Positions 9,329 through 18,148 are shown, counted from the stretch's first letter. The stretch is DNA of 64,000 nucleotides from Pseudoduganella lurida (GCF_007830455.1 NZ_VLLB01000007.1:186001-250000), one strand, 5' to 3'. Notes: a model not told the origin generated them from the sequence alone. Made by a program: numbers and translations.

Positions 9329-10378
9329 CTAGAAGAATTCGGCGGTATCGTTCGATTCGACGGTCTGCAGCAGGCCGCCGCTGACCAGCTCGTCGTAATG
9401 GCATGCCATGTTGCGGCCATGGCTCTTGGCGTAGTACAGCGCCTGGTCGGCGCGGCCCAGGATCACCACCGGCGCCTCGTAGGCGCTGATCGCCACGAAG
9501 CCCACGCTCACCGTCACCTTGCCCACCTGCGGGAAGTCGTGCTGCTCCACGTTCAGGCGGAAGCGCTCGATGATCTTCTTGGCGTTGTCCAGCGTGGACG
9601 AACGCAGCAGCACCACGAATTCCTCGCCGCCGAAGCGGAACACGCGGTCCTGGGCCCGGAACGACGAGGTCAGCAGGTTGGCGATCAGGATCAGCACCTC
9701 GTCGCCGTACAGGTGGCCGAAGCGGTCGTTGACGTGCTTGAAGTGGTCCACGTCGATCACGGCCAGCCACTGCTTTTCTTCCTGGCAGTGCTGGCGGCGC
9801 TCCTGCTCGCCGGGCGGCAGGGTCAGCGAATCCTGCTCGGCGCCGGAGGCCAGCAGCATCTTGGCCAGCTGGTCGTCGAAGGTCTTGCGGTTGAGCAGGC
9901 CCGTCAGCGAGTCGCGCTCGCTGTAGTCCAGCAGGTTCTGGAAATTGCGGTACACGCTGAGGACGCCGCCGATGATGTGGATGGTGTCCGAGGTGTAGGG
10001 CGTCGGATTGACGATCTCCAGGCAGGTGTCGGCCTTGTCGCCCAGCCAGATCGGCAGCCACAGCGTGTGGTTCCCTGTTGCATCCACCTGGTCGACGAAG
10101 GCTTCATGGCGGGCGATGCAGCCGGCCAGCGCCGGAATGTTCGCGATGGGCTCGCCGGGGCTGGACGGATCGGGATTTTCTTCCATGCGGGCCGGCTGGC
10201 CGGCCACGACGACTGCCCGCGGCCGCACGTACAGCTGGCCGCGCACGCTGGCGAGGGTCAGCACGCGGGCCAGGCTGGCACAGGCGAGCTCCTGCACGGC
10301 CGAGATCACGGAGATGTCCAGCATCGTGTGATCGCGATGGCCGGTCATGTCCACCATGTGTTTCAGTAGGGAATCCAT
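9329..10378 (-). CDS. GGDEF diguanylate cyclase
   Basis: Predicted diguanylate cyclase that makes c-di-GMP from two GTP. The C-terminal catalytic domain carries RFGGEEFVVLL, an active-type GGEEF. The sequence RAQD lies exactly five residues before it, matching the RxxD inhibitory I-site, so product feedback is likely. The N-terminal half (about 180 residues) looks like a GAF-type sensory domain without membrane segments. The start at 10378 (MDSLLKHM) has GGAAGAG just upstream; a longer form from 10429 is possible. It is transcribed away from flp, with 319 bp between them. Confidence 0.9.
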   Translation of the reverse strand: MDSLLKHMVDMTGHRDHTMLDISVISAVQELACASLARVLTLASVRGQLYVRPRAVVVAGQPARMEENPDPSSPGEPIANIPALAGCIARHEAFVDQVDATGNHTLWLPIWLGDKADTCLEIVNPTPYTSDTIHIIGGVLSVYRNFQNLLDYSERDSLTGLLNRKTFDDQLAKMLLASGAEQDSLTLPPGEQERRQHCQEEKQWLAVIDVDHFKHVNDRFGHLYGDEVLILIANLLTSSFRAQDRVFRFGGEEFVVLLRSSTLDNAKKIIERFRLNVEQHDFPQVGKVTVSVGFVAISAYEAPVVILGRADQALYYAKSHGRNMACHYDELVSGGLLQTVESNDTAEFF

Positions 10379-10697
10379 TCTCTTCCGCGTTTGTTTCCGA
10401 ACAACAAGGCTCGCAGTGACGTGAAGCACCAGGCCTTTCCCAGAGACAGCTGATCAGGATAAATCCTTTTTGCATTGTAAGCAATTGACTGTGAAGAATA
10501 TTCCTAAAAACGACACCATTTTCCGTCGACTGTCCGTGTCGTGGCCGAACGGACGCCATGCGTGCCGGATTTCACAATTTTTTGGTTCCTCGAAGAAAGC
10601 TTGTGAGCGGTCAATGTTGCCTACAGGCATAAAAACTATAGTGGTCCCAATGGCACTGGCCAGAGGAGGTTCCAACGCATCTTCACAGGAGGTAACC
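10379..10697. promoter_or_regulatory. Divergent intergenic region upstream of the tad locus
   Basis: This 319-bp gap between the GGDEF gene and the Flp pilin gene is clearly more AT-rich than its surroundings and holds no credible ORF. It contains TATAGT at about 10637 with an inverted repeat TGCCT-AC-AGGCA about 20 bp upstream, and a very strong ribosome binding site, AGGAGGT, just before the pilin ATG. The divergent promoters for the c-di-GMP gene and the whole tad operon must lie here. Promoter positions are tentative, and no sigma-54 site was found. Confidence 0.5.
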
Positions 10698-10910
10698 ATG
10701 CAATCGTTAATTGTCGCAGCCCGGGAATTCGCCCGGGATGAAGAAGGGATTACCGCGATCGAGTATGGCCTGATCGCGGCCGTGATCGCGGGCGTCATCA
10801 TCGGCGCTTTCGGTGGACTGGGCAACATCATCAGCGGTGCTTTCACGACGATCGGCACCAAGATCACCAACGCGCTGAACGGCGGCACTCCCACCCCCGG
10901 GGGCAGCTGA
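10698..10910 (+). CDS. flp: Flp/Fap-type major pilin
   Basis: Major subunit of the tight-adherence (Tad) type IVb pilus, 70 residues. After a short charged leader ending EEG it has the Flp prepilin motif G/ITAIEYGLIAA with the conserved glutamate and tyrosine. A hydrophobic helix follows, then a G/T/P-rich tail. Cleavage would follow the glycine at about residue 17 and would be done by the TadV peptidase encoded next. The ATG at 10698 is chosen because AGGAGGT sits six bases upstream; a longer open frame upstream lacks coding character. It is first in the tad operon and likely the most highly translated. Confidence 0.95.
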   Translation: MQSLIVAAREFARDEEGITAIEYGLIAAVIAGVIIGAFGGLGNIISGAFTTIGTKITNALNGGTPTPGGS

Positions 10911-10970
10911 TCGGCATTTCCCGCCGGCATTGCCGGCGGGTTCCCGGACCGATTCCGCCAGGAGTACCAG

Positions 10971-11507
10971 ATGAACCCGGCCATTCAATTCATGCTGCTG
11001 TGGCTGGTCGTGCAGGCCGCGCTGACCGATATCGCGCTGCGCCGGATTCCCAATGTACTGGTCCTGTCCGGCCTGATCGTGGCCGTCGGGCTGCACATGC
11101 TCGCCGCCCCCGCGACCATTGCCGACAGCCTCGCCGGCACTTGGCTGGCGGGCCTGGCCACCGGCTTCTTCCTGTTCCTTCCCTTGTACGTGCTGCGCGG
11201 CATGGCCGCCGGCGACGTGAAGCTGATGGCGATGGTGGGCGCCTTCACCGGCCCCGTGCCGGCCGTGCAGATCGCGCTGCTGACGTGCCTGTTCGGCGGC
11301 GCGCTGGCGCTGGCGATGCTGGCGCTGAACGGCCGCTGGCGCCTCCTGCTGCGCAACCTGAAGTTGCTGCTGGCACCGCTGCTGTGGCGGCTTGCCGGCG
11401 TGCCCGTCCAGCCCGTCCGTCTGCCCCGCGCAGCGAGTGCCGGCGGCATTCCGTATGGCGTGGCGATCGCGCTCGGCACGGTCGCCGTGGTGCTCCAGTC
11501 ACGCTAG
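10971..11507 (+). CDS. tadV: Prepilin peptidase TadV/CpaA
   Basis: Inner-membrane A24-family aspartyl peptidase that removes the leader from Flp and the TadE/TadG-type pseudopilins. The 178-residue polytopic protein has both catalytic aspartates in context: TDIALRRIPN at about residues 19-28 and AAGDVKLMAMVGAF (GDxKL motif) at about residues 80-93. It lacks the N-terminal methylase domain of PilD, as expected for Tad peptidases. GGAGT lies before the ATG at 10971. It follows flp by 60 bp and precedes the AAA ATPase gene by 87 bp. Confidence 0.93.
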   Translation: MNPAIQFMLLWLVVQAALTDIALRRIPNVLVLSGLIVAVGLHMLAAPATIADSLAGTWLAGLATGFFLFLPLYVLRGMAAGDVKLMAMVGAFTGPVPAVQIALLTCLFGGALALAMLALNGRWRLLLRNLKLLLAPLLWRLAGVPVQPVRLPRAASAGGIPYGVAIALGTVAVVLQSR

Positions 11508-11594
11508 CTCGCCGCGCCACGGCGTTTTGCTGGTAGTCAATATCCACCTGGAAACGATGGCTAGAATCAACTTCCTCAACAGGGAGGAACGGCG

Positions 11595-12983
11595 ATGATG
11601 GACCTGCACACTGCGGTACCCGACAGCGAACGCACGGAAGGCCTGCCGGACCTGCCCACGCAGCCGAAGACGGTGCGCGACACGGGCCTGGACCTGGGCC
11701 TGCTGGCGGAACTGGCGGCCAAGCATCTGTTCGGCGCCGGCCGGACGCACCTGCCCGTTCTCACCACCCGGCTGCGCCTCTCGATCAACGTGCTGCGCGA
11801 GGTGCTCGACTTCATGGTGGCCGAAGGGCTGGCCGAAGTGGCCTGGCGCGGCGAATCGGACATCGACGTGCAGTACCAGCTCACCGGCACGGGCCGCCAG
11901 CGCGCCGTGGCATGGCTGGAACGCAGTCCGTATGCCGGCCCGGCTCCGGTACCGCTCGAGACCTACCGGGCGCTGCTGCAGCGCCAGGCCGCCCGCCTGC
12001 CGTCCGTGATGGCGGACGACGTGGCGGCCGAATTCGCCGGCGACTGCCTGCCCGCGACGGTGCGGCGGCTGGCCGGCGCCGCGCTGCATGCGCACCGCCC
12101 CCTGCTGCTGCACGGCCCGTCCGGCAGCGGCAAGACCCACCTGGCGCGCCGCCTGGGCCGCCTCCTGCAGGGCTGCGTGGCCGTGCCGCACGCGGTGCTG
12201 GTTGGCCAGGAAATCATGCAGGTCTTCGACGCGGCCCTCCACCAGCCGCCACCCGCCCTGCCGGCTGCCCTGTCCCATGCGCGTGCCGTGGGCGAGCGCC
12301 GCAGCAGCGATACGCGCTGGACGCTGTGCCGCCGCCCCGTGCTGCACCTGGGCGCCGACCTGGCGGCCGACATGCTGGACCTGCGCCTCGACGCCTTCGC
12401 CGGCTGCTACCACGCACCGGCCCACGTGAAGGCGGCCGGCGGCCTCGTCATCGTCGACGACCTGGGCCGCCAGCGCATCGGCGCGGCCGCGCTGCTGAAC
12501 CGCCTCACGCAGCCCCTCGACACGGGCAGCGAACAGCTGGCGCTGCAGGGCGGCCACACGTTCGCGGTCCCGTGCGACGCGCGGATGATCTTCGTCACCA
12601 ACCTGGACCCGGCGGTGCTGCTCGATCCGTCCTCACTGCGCCGCCTCGGCTACAAGGTGCACGTGGGCCCGATCGGCGCCGCCGCCTACCGCGCCCTGTT
12701 CCGCCAGCAGTGCCGCGGCTGCGGCATCGAGCCGGACGAAGCGGCGCTGGACTACCTCGTCGACGCGCTGCACGGCGACAGCGGCCAGCCGCTGCTGGCC
12801 GGCTTCCCGCACGACATCCTGGCGCGCATCGCCGACTTTGCCGCGTTCGAGGGCCGCCATCCCGTGCTGTCGGCGGCGGCGCTCGACCAGGCCTGGGCCA
12901 GCATGTTCGCCACCGACGTACCCCTGGCCGACGCCGACACGGAAGACGACGCAGCCGTCACCCTGTACGCGAGGATCGGATGA
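11595..12983 (+). CDS. AAA-type ATPase of the tad locus, function unknown
   Basis: 462-residue predicted cytoplasmic ATPase that is not part of the textbook Tad machine. The N-terminal 110 residues look like a winged-helix module (LTTRLRLSINVLREVLDFMV). Walker A is HGPSGSGKTHLARRL at about residues 173-187, Walker B is LVIVDDLGRQ at about 284-293, and a sensor-like MIFVTNLDP lies at about 331-339. It may be related to the ATP-binding proteins found in some betaproteobacterial tad clusters. GGGAGGAAC precedes a double ATG. Its stop overlaps the cpaB start (ATGA at 12980), so it is translationally coupled to the core machine. It could be a regulator, an assembly chaperone or an ATPase-loading factor. 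It lacks the usual sigma-54 activator GAFTGA loop. Confidence 0.8.
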   Translation: MMDLHTAVPDSERTEGLPDLPTQPKTVRDTGLDLGLLAELAAKHLFGAGRTHLPVLTTRLRLSINVLREVLDFMVAEGLAEVAWRGESDIDVQYQLTGTGRQRAVAWLERSPYAGPAPVPLETYRALLQRQAARLPSVMADDVAAEFAGDCLPATVRRLAGAALHAHRPLLLHGPSGSGKTHLARRLGRLLQGCVAVPHAVLVGQEIMQVFDAALHQPPPALPAALSHARAVGERRSSDTRWTLCRRPVLHLGADLAADMLDLRLDAFAGCYHAPAHVKAAGGLVIVDDLGRQRIGAAALLNRLTQPLDTGSEQLALQGGHTFAVPCDARMIFVTNLDPAVLLDPSSLRRLGYKVHVGPIGAAAYRALFRQQCRGCGIEPDEAALDYLVDALHGDSGQPLLAGFPHDILARIADFAAFEGRHPVLSAAALDQAWASMFATDVPLADADTEDDAAVTLYARIG

Positions 12984-13840
12984 AGAACCGCCGCGCTTAT
13001 TCAATGATGGCACTGGCCATCGTGCTGGGCCTGGCCGCCGTCGCGCTGGCCTCGCGCTGGCTGCTGGGCCAGACCCCCGCCAACGCAGCCCGCATCGTGG
13101 TGGCCACGGCCGACGTGAGCCTGGGCCAGCGGCTGGCCCCGGAGATGCTCAAGCTGGCCGAATGGCCGGCCGGCAGCCTGCCCGCCGGCGCACTGCGCGA
13201 TCCGCTGGTGCTGTCCGGGCGCGTGCTCAAGACGAGCGTGCTGCGCGGCGAACCGCTGACGGAAGCAAAGCTGGCGCCGGCCGGTACGCTGGGCGGCCTG
13301 TCCGCGCTGATCAGCGAAGGCAAGCGTGCCATCACGGTGCGCGTCAACGATGTGGTCGGCGTGGCGGGCTTCGCGCTGCCGGGCAATTTCGTCGACATCC
13401 TGGTCAGTACCCAGTCCGAGGCCGCGCAGGCCAGCCGGGGCGAGCAGGCCATCTCGAAGATCGTGCTGGAGCGCATCCTCGTGCTGGCCGTGGCGCAGGA
13501 AGTGAGCCGCGACGACACCAAGCCGCGCGTGGTGAACGCCGTCACGCTGGAGGTCACGCCGGCGCAGGCCGAGCAGCTGGACCTGGCGCGCAGCGTCGGC
13601 AGCCTGTCGCTGGTGCTGCGCAACCAGGTCGATCCCACGCCCGGCACGACGGCCGGCGCGACGAAGCACAGCCTGCTGGGGCTGGCCGAGCCCGTGATGG
13701 CGGCCCTGCCCGCGGCGGCCGTGCTGCTGCCCGCGCCGCCCGCCGCCGCCCGCCCGCCACGGCCTGCCGTGATGCGCTCCGAACCGCGCCACTGCATCGG
13801 CGCCATCGACGGCCTGAAAAGCCGCCAGGAATGCCTGTGA
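12980..13840 (+). CDS. cpaB: Flp pilus assembly protein CpaB/RcpC
   Basis: Periplasmic/inner-membrane component that links the Tad secretin to the pilus assembly platform. The 286-residue protein starts with a short cytoplasmic tail and one membrane helix (MMALAIVLGLAAVALASRW). An SAF/flagellar P-ring-like beta-clip follows (VVATADVSLGQRLAPEMLKL), then an RcpC domain with AITVRVNDVVGVAGFALPG and FVDILVS. The C-terminus is alanine/proline rich. The ATG at 12980 overlaps the stop of the preceding ATPase gene, and the secretin gene starts ten bases after its stop. This order is typical of tad operons. Confidence 0.92.
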   Translation: MKNRRAYSMMALAIVLGLAAVALASRWLLGQTPANAARIVVATADVSLGQRLAPEMLKLAEWPAGSLPAGALRDPLVLSGRVLKTSVLRGEPLTEAKLAPAGTLGGLSALISEGKRAITVRVNDVVGVAGFALPGNFVDILVSTQSEAAQASRGEQAISKIVLERILVLAVAQEVSRDDTKPRVVNAVTLEVTPAQAEQLDLARSVGSLSLVLRNQVDPTPGTTAGATKHSLLGLAEPVMAALPAAAVLLPAPPAAARPPRPAVMRSEPRHCIGAIDGLKSRQECL

Positions 13841-13849
13841 GGAGCCGCG

Positions 13850-15340
13850 ATGAAGACCTGTCCCGCCATCCTGTTCGTCCTGGCACTGGCCGCCGGCACC
13901 GGCACCGGTGCCGTCACGCCGGTGCGCGATCCCGTCATCGCACCGCCGGCGGCCGCCGAAGCCGAAGCACCGGCCAGGAACCCTGCCGCGCCGCGCACCG
14001 AGGGGCCGCGCTGCCGCGGTGAAGCGGCCACGCCGGGCCGCCTGGCACTGCAGCTCGGCAAGTCCACGCTGATGCGGCTGCCGGAACCCGTCGTGCAGCG
14101 CAGCGTCGGCAATCCGGCCGTGCTGCAGGCGATGCTGGTGGCACCGGAAACGCTGTACCTGGTGGGCGTCGATGTCGGCAGCACCAACATGATCGTGCAG
14201 GGCAAAAGCGGCAACTGCAGCGTGATCGAGGTGACGGTGGCGATGGATGCGGGCGGCCTGCAGGGCACGCTGGCGGCCGTGCTGCCGGAGGAAAAGGGCA
14301 TCGCCGTCACGGCCGCCGCCGATTCGCTGGTGCTGAGCGGCACCGTGTCGGATGGGCCGACGCTGGCCCAGGTGCTGGAGCTGGCGCAGGCCTACGTGCG
14401 CCGCCCGGCCCGCGGCCTGGTGAAGGCCGACGAAGGGGGGGCTGCCGCGGCACCGGGTGGCAATGCGCGGATCGTCAACCTGCTGGCGGTGGGCGCGCCG
14501 CAGCAGGTGATGCTGGAAGTGAAGATCGCCGAAGTATCGAAGACCTTGCTCGACAAGCTGGAGGCCGGCACCGCCGTGCGCCTGAAGGGCGGCGAATGGA
14601 CCGCGTCGCTGCTGTCGAATTTCCTCAGCGGCACGCTCAAGGGCGGCATCGAACTGTTCAAGTCCGCCAACAATGCCCTGCGCGTCGATGGCGAACGCAA
14701 CCACGGCCTGGTGCGCGTGCTGGCCGAGCCGACGGTGATGGCGATCAGCGGCCAGGAGGGTAGTTTCCTCGCCGGCGGCAAGATCTTCGTGCCGGTGGCC
14801 CAGGACAACAACAAGGTCACGCTGGAAGAAAAGGAATTCGGCGTGGGCCTGCGCTTCACGCCCACCGTGCTGGCGGGCGGGCGCATCAACCTGAAGGTGG
14901 CGCCGGAGGTCTCCGAGCTGTCGCGCAACGGCGTGGGCCTGAGCGCCAGCGGCATCGTCGGCAACGCCATCCTGCCGCTGATCACCACGCGCCGCGCCAC
15001 CACGACCGTGCAGCTGTTCGACGGCCAGAGCTTCGCCATCGGCGGGCTGATCCGCAATAACCAGGTGACCAATATCGACGCGCTGCCCGGCCTGGGCGAG
15101 GTGCCCGTGCTGGGCACGCTGTTCCGCAGCACGGACTTCCAGCACGACCGCAGCGAGCTGCTGTTCGTCGTCACGGCGCACCTGGTCAAGCCGCTGCCAC
15201 CTGGCCAGGCCCTGCCCACCGATGCGCTGCAGCCGGCCGGGCGCGCCGAGATGTTCATTGGCGGGCGGCTGGAAGCCGAAGGGCCGGCCGCCGCACCGGC
15301 ACCGGCCGCTGCGCAGTCCTCCCCGTTCCAGCTGAAGTGA
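13850..15340 (+). CDS. cpaC: Tad outer-membrane secretin CpaC/RcpA
   Basis: Forms the outer-membrane channel for the Flp pilus. It is 496 residues long, with a signal peptide (MKTCPAILFVLALAAGTGTG) and an N-terminal pilus/secretin domain with GKSTLMRLPEPVVQRSVGNP. A BON-like region follows, then the secretin core (LLAVGAPQQVMLEVKIAEVS; RALVDGERNH-type turn; FLAGGKIFVPV). The C-terminal part has the conserved SFAIGGLI and LPGLGEVPVLGTLFRS. A proline/alanine tail ends the protein. The gene lies between cpaB and the small lipoprotein gene, whose product may be its pilotin. Confidence 0.94.
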   Translation: MKTCPAILFVLALAAGTGTGAVTPVRDPVIAPPAAAEAEAPARNPAAPRTEGPRCRGEAATPGRLALQLGKSTLMRLPEPVVQRSVGNPAVLQAMLVAPETLYLVGVDVGSTNMIVQGKSGNCSVIEVTVAMDAGGLQGTLAAVLPEEKGIAVTAAADSLVLSGTVSDGPTLAQVLELAQAYVRRPARGLVKADEGGAAAAPGGNARIVNLLAVGAPQQVMLEVKIAEVSKTLLDKLEAGTAVRLKGGEWTASLLSNFLSGTLKGGIELFKSANNALRVDGERNHGLVRVLAEPTVMAISGQEGSFLAGGKIFVPVAQDNNKVTLEEKEFGVGLRFTPTVLAGGRINLKVAPEVSELSRNGVGLSASGIVGNAILPLITTRRATTTVQLFDGQSFAIGGLIRNNQVTNIDALPGLGEVPVLGTLFRSTDFQHDRSELLFVVTAHLVKPLPPGQALPTDALQPAGRAEMFIGGRLEAEGPAAAPAPAAAQSSPFQLK

Positions 15341-15347
15341 GGCGACC

Positions 15348-15632
15348 ATGCTCCCGCGCATTCAAACGACACTCCTGCTCATCGGCCTCGGCATGCTGGC
15401 CGGCTGTGCCAGCCCGGCCGCCACGCCGCACTGGGATGCCCGCTTCGGCATGGCCACCCGCGCCGCGTTCGCGGCCCAGGTCCTGCACCCCGAGGCGGCG
15501 CGCGACGGTCGCCCGGTCGACGGCATGGATGGCCCGAGTGCGGCCGCGGCCCAGCAGCGTTACCAGAAATCGTTCGCCGAGCCGCCGTCCGCGGCCAGTC
15601 CGTTCACCATCGGCGTCAGCGGTGCGAAATGA
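15348..15632 (+). CDS. Small tad-locus lipoprotein, possible secretin pilotin
   Basis: 94-residue predicted outer-membrane lipoprotein. The signal peptide ends in the lipobox LAGC, giving Cys21 as the lipidated residue. The mature part is short and mostly polar, with VDGMDG and QQRYQKSFAEPP. It sits where cpaD or a pilotin gene is found in other tad loci, right after the secretin, and its stop overlaps the tadG start by four bases. A pilotin or secretin-stabilising role is inferred from position and size only; no CpaD family signature is evident. Confidence 0.75.
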   Translation: MLPRIQTTLLLIGLGMLAGCASPAATPHWDARFGMATRAAFAAQVLHPEAARDGRPVDGMDGPSAAAAQQRYQKSFAEPPSAASPFTIGVSGAK

Positions 15633-17095
15633 TGCCCCGGGCACCACGCCATGCCGCTGCTGCCATGCGGCGCGCGCGCCAGCGGGGCGCCATCCTGATC
15701 CTGTATGCGTTCGCGCTGGTCGTGATCCTGGGTTTTGCCGGGCTGGTGCTGGACCTGGGCCTGGTCTATTTCCGCAAGGCGCAGCTGCAGGGCGCGGCCG
15801 ACGCCATCGCACTGGCCGCCGCGCAGCGCCTGAACGGCACGGCGGCCGGCGTGGCGACCGCCGTCACGGCCGCCGCCACGAACGCCGCCACTCACCGTGT
15901 CGGCCTGGCCGACAGCCTGCCGTGGAATGCCGATGCGGCGCTGCGCTTCAACAGCAGCCCGGATGCGGCGGGCGGCTGGCTGTCGGCCGGGGAAGCGGCG
16001 GCGGCGCCGGCCGGCATCTGGTATGCGCGCGTCGATATCGGCGCGCTGGCGTCCACCGCGCATGTGATGCGGCCGATCTTCATGGGACTGGTCGGCGCGG
16101 ACAGCCCGATCGACGTGGGTGCCGCCGCGGTGGCCGGCCAGGCCGCGCTGAAGGTCACGCCGCTGGCCATCTGCGCGCTGAAGACCCAGCAGACCACGCA
16201 GCGCGACAACGGCGGCGGCCTGCTGGAGACCATCACCTACGGCTTCCGCACCGGCGTCACCTACAACCTGCTCAACCTCAATCCGGCACTGGGCGCCAGC
16301 AGCGGCGCCTATTTTTTCCTCGATCCGCTGGCGCCGCCCGGCACGGTCGCCACGGCTGACACGAGTACCGATGCGGTGGTGGCGCCGTTCCTGTGCAGCG
16401 GCACCCTGGCCTATGGCAGCCTGGGCACCGGCACCACGGCGCTCGCGGCCAACCTGCGGCGGCTCGAAGCCTTCCACCTGGCCGCCCAGCTCAATTCGCG
16501 CTTTGGCCAATACGCCGCGCCATACAGCGGCACGAATGCCTGCGTGCGCAACGGCGCGCCGCCGGACACCAACGTGAAGAACTACGCGGGTGCTGGCGCC
16601 ACCTGGCATCCGACCGATGCCCAGCCAACGCAGCCCAGCGCCCGATCCTCGTCCGGCGCCGGCCTGCCGCTGGCCACGATTGCCGATCTGTCGCCAGCGC
16701 AGACCTTCCCGGCGGGCCACTACGGCATCCGCTGGGCATTCGCGCAGCCCGCCAGGCCGGACGGCACGCTGATCGGCCGGAATTCGTGGAATACCCTGTA
16801 CCCGCCCACCGTGGCGGTGGCGAATACGCCCACCTGGACCAGCACGCCTTACAAACTCATCCGCGAGACGCCGGATCCGGCCACGCCATCGCGCGCCGAG
16901 CGGCGCGTGCTGACGGTGCCCCTGCTGGACTGCAGCACGGTCCCGCCCAGCGGCCTGGCCACGGTGCGCGTGCTGGCGCTGGGCCGCTTCCTGCTGTCGG
17001 CACCGGCCACCGACAGCGAGGTGCCGGGCGAGTTCGGCGGCGTGCTGACGCAGGCGCAGACCGACCGGCTGCGCACCGTGGAGATCTTCCGATGA
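15629..17095 (+). CDS. tadG: TadG-like protein with N-terminal Tad helix
   Basis: 488-residue pseudopilin-like protein of the Flp pilus system. The TadG_N signature RQRGAILILYAFALVVILGF lies at about residues 15-34. It continues as AGLVLDLGLVYFRKAQLQGA, then the typical ADAIALAAAQRLNG. The remainder is a large extracytoplasmic region without a recognisable von Willebrand A motif, although TadG proteins often have one. It overlaps the lipoprotein gene upstream and the first tadE gene downstream (ATGA at 17092). The likely role is in pilus initiation or surface anchoring. Confidence 0.85.
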   Translation: MMPRAPRHAAAAMRRARQRGAILILYAFALVVILGFAGLVLDLGLVYFRKAQLQGAADAIALAAAQRLNGTAAGVATAVTAAATNAATHRVGLADSLPWNADAALRFNSSPDAAGGWLSAGEAAAAPAGIWYARVDIGALASTAHVMRPIFMGLVGADSPIDVGAAAVAGQAALKVTPLAICALKTQQTTQRDNGGGLLETITYGFRTGVTYNLLNLNPALGASSGAYFFLDPLAPPGTVATADTSTDAVVAPFLCSGTLAYGSLGTGTTALAANLRRLEAFHLAAQLNSRFGQYAAPYSGTNACVRNGAPPDTNVKNYAGAGATWHPTDAQPTQPSARSSSGAGLPLATIADLSPAQTFPAGHYGIRWAFAQPARPDGTLIGRNSWNTLYPPTVAVANTPTWTSTPYKLIRETPDPATPSRAERRVLTVPLLDCSTVPPSGLATVRVLALGRFLLSAPATDSEVPGEFGGVLTQAQTDRLRTVEIFR

Positions 17096-17544
17096 AACGC
17101 GATCAGCGCCAGCGCGGCACGGCCGCCATCGAGATGGTCATCGTGCTGCTGTTCGCCTTCGTGCTGCTGAACGGCCTGGTGCTGTTCGGCCGGCTGACCT
17201 GGCACCTGACCGCGCTGCAGAAGAGCGTGGACAGCACGGTGCGCATCGTGTCGGCCCTGCCGGTCGAGCGGCTGAGCGGCACCGGCGCCGCCGCGTCGAT
17301 GCGGCTGTTCGGCGACGCCAGCGTGCGCGCCGCGCTGCGCTCGGCCGGCACGGACCTGGAACCGCCGCCCGAAACGATCACCGTGAAGTGCAATGACAAC
17401 GCGTGCTTCACGCTGGCCGTCAACAAGGTCGATGTCACCGCCGCGCTGATCTTCGAGGACACGCTGTTCGGCGATCCGGATGGCTACCTGACGGGCGGGA
17501 TCCTCGAGATCGTACTGTCGTCCTCCCTGAACTATGTGCCCTGA
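17092..17544 (+). CDS. tadE: TadE-like pseudopilin, first copy
   Basis: 150-residue minor pseudopilin. A short basic N-terminus is followed by RQRGTAAIEMVIVLLFAFVL, which matches the TadE prepilin pattern: cleavage after glycine, then a glutamate five residues in. The remaining domain has two cysteines (CNDNACFTL) that probably form a disulfide. Its start overlaps the tadG stop, and its end overlaps the next tadE-like gene by 11 bp, so the three are translated together. These proteins are processed by TadV and needed for pilus biogenesis. Confidence 0.85.
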   Translation: MKRDQRQRGTAAIEMVIVLLFAFVLLNGLVLFGRLTWHLTALQKSVDSTVRIVSALPVERLSGTGAAASMRLFGDASVRAALRSAGTDLEPPPETITVKCNDNACFTLAVNKVDVTAALIFEDTLFGDPDGYLTGGILEIVLSSSLNYVP

Positions 17545-18127
17545 ACCATTCCGCTACCCGGCCGCGCGCGGCGCCGTCACCGTGGAACTGGCAATGACCT
17601 TGCTCGTGTTCCTCGGCCTCGTGTTCGGCACGCTGGAAGTGGCCCGGGCACTGTTCCTGTTCAACACGGTGCAGGAAGTCACGCGCCGTGCCGCGCGCGG
17701 CGCCGCCGTCACGGATTTTTCCAGTGGCACCGCGATGGCGGCCCTGCGCGCGGATGCGCTGTTCGGCAGCAGCAGCGGCACCGTCGCCAGGCTGCCGCTG
17801 GCGCCGGAGATCGATACGGGCAAGCTGCGCATCGAATACCTGTCGCAGGATGCCGGTGGCGCGTACGTGCCCGTGACGGCGATGCCCGCCTGCCCGCAGG
17901 CGAACCTGGCCAACTGCGCGCAGGACGCGAACGGCGCCTCGTGCATCCGCTTCATCCGCGCCAGCCTGTGCGCCAGTGCCACCGGCAACTGCACGGCGCT
18001 GCCCTACCGGCCGATGACAGGCCTGGTGCCCGGCTTCGACGCCATGCACGTGCCGATGGCCGCCACCCTCGTCAAGGCCGAGATGCTGGGCTACCGGCCC
18101 GGCGTCAACCACTGTCTCCCACCCTAA
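17534..18127 (+). CDS. TadE/TadF-like pseudopilin, second copy
   Basis: 197-residue minor pseudopilin. RGAVTVELAMTLLVFLGLVF gives the TadE-type cleavage site and hydrophobic helix, followed by GTLEVARALFLFNTVQEVTR, a typical TadE continuation. The globular part contains six cysteines, including CPQANLANC, CIRF, CASATGNC and a C-terminal CLPP. That suggests disulfide stabilisation and distinguishes it from the first copy. It starts inside the preceding gene in another frame. It may be the TadF equivalent; assigning E versus F needs an alignment. Confidence 0.82.
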   Translation: MCPEPFRYPAARGAVTVELAMTLLVFLGLVFGTLEVARALFLFNTVQEVTRRAARGAAVTDFSSGTAMAALRADALFGSSSGTVARLPLAPEIDTGKLRIEYLSQDAGGAYVPVTAMPACPQANLANCAQDANGASCIRFIRASLCASATGNCTALPYRPMTGLVPGFDAMHVPMAATLVKAEMLGYRPGVNHCLPP

Positions 18128-18148
18128 GGACACGACAAGGACCCCACC

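Noticed and set aside
11595..12983. AAA protein as a sigma-54 activator
   Set aside because: No GAFTGA motif, no C-terminal Fis-type HTH and no sigma-54 promoter was found near flp.
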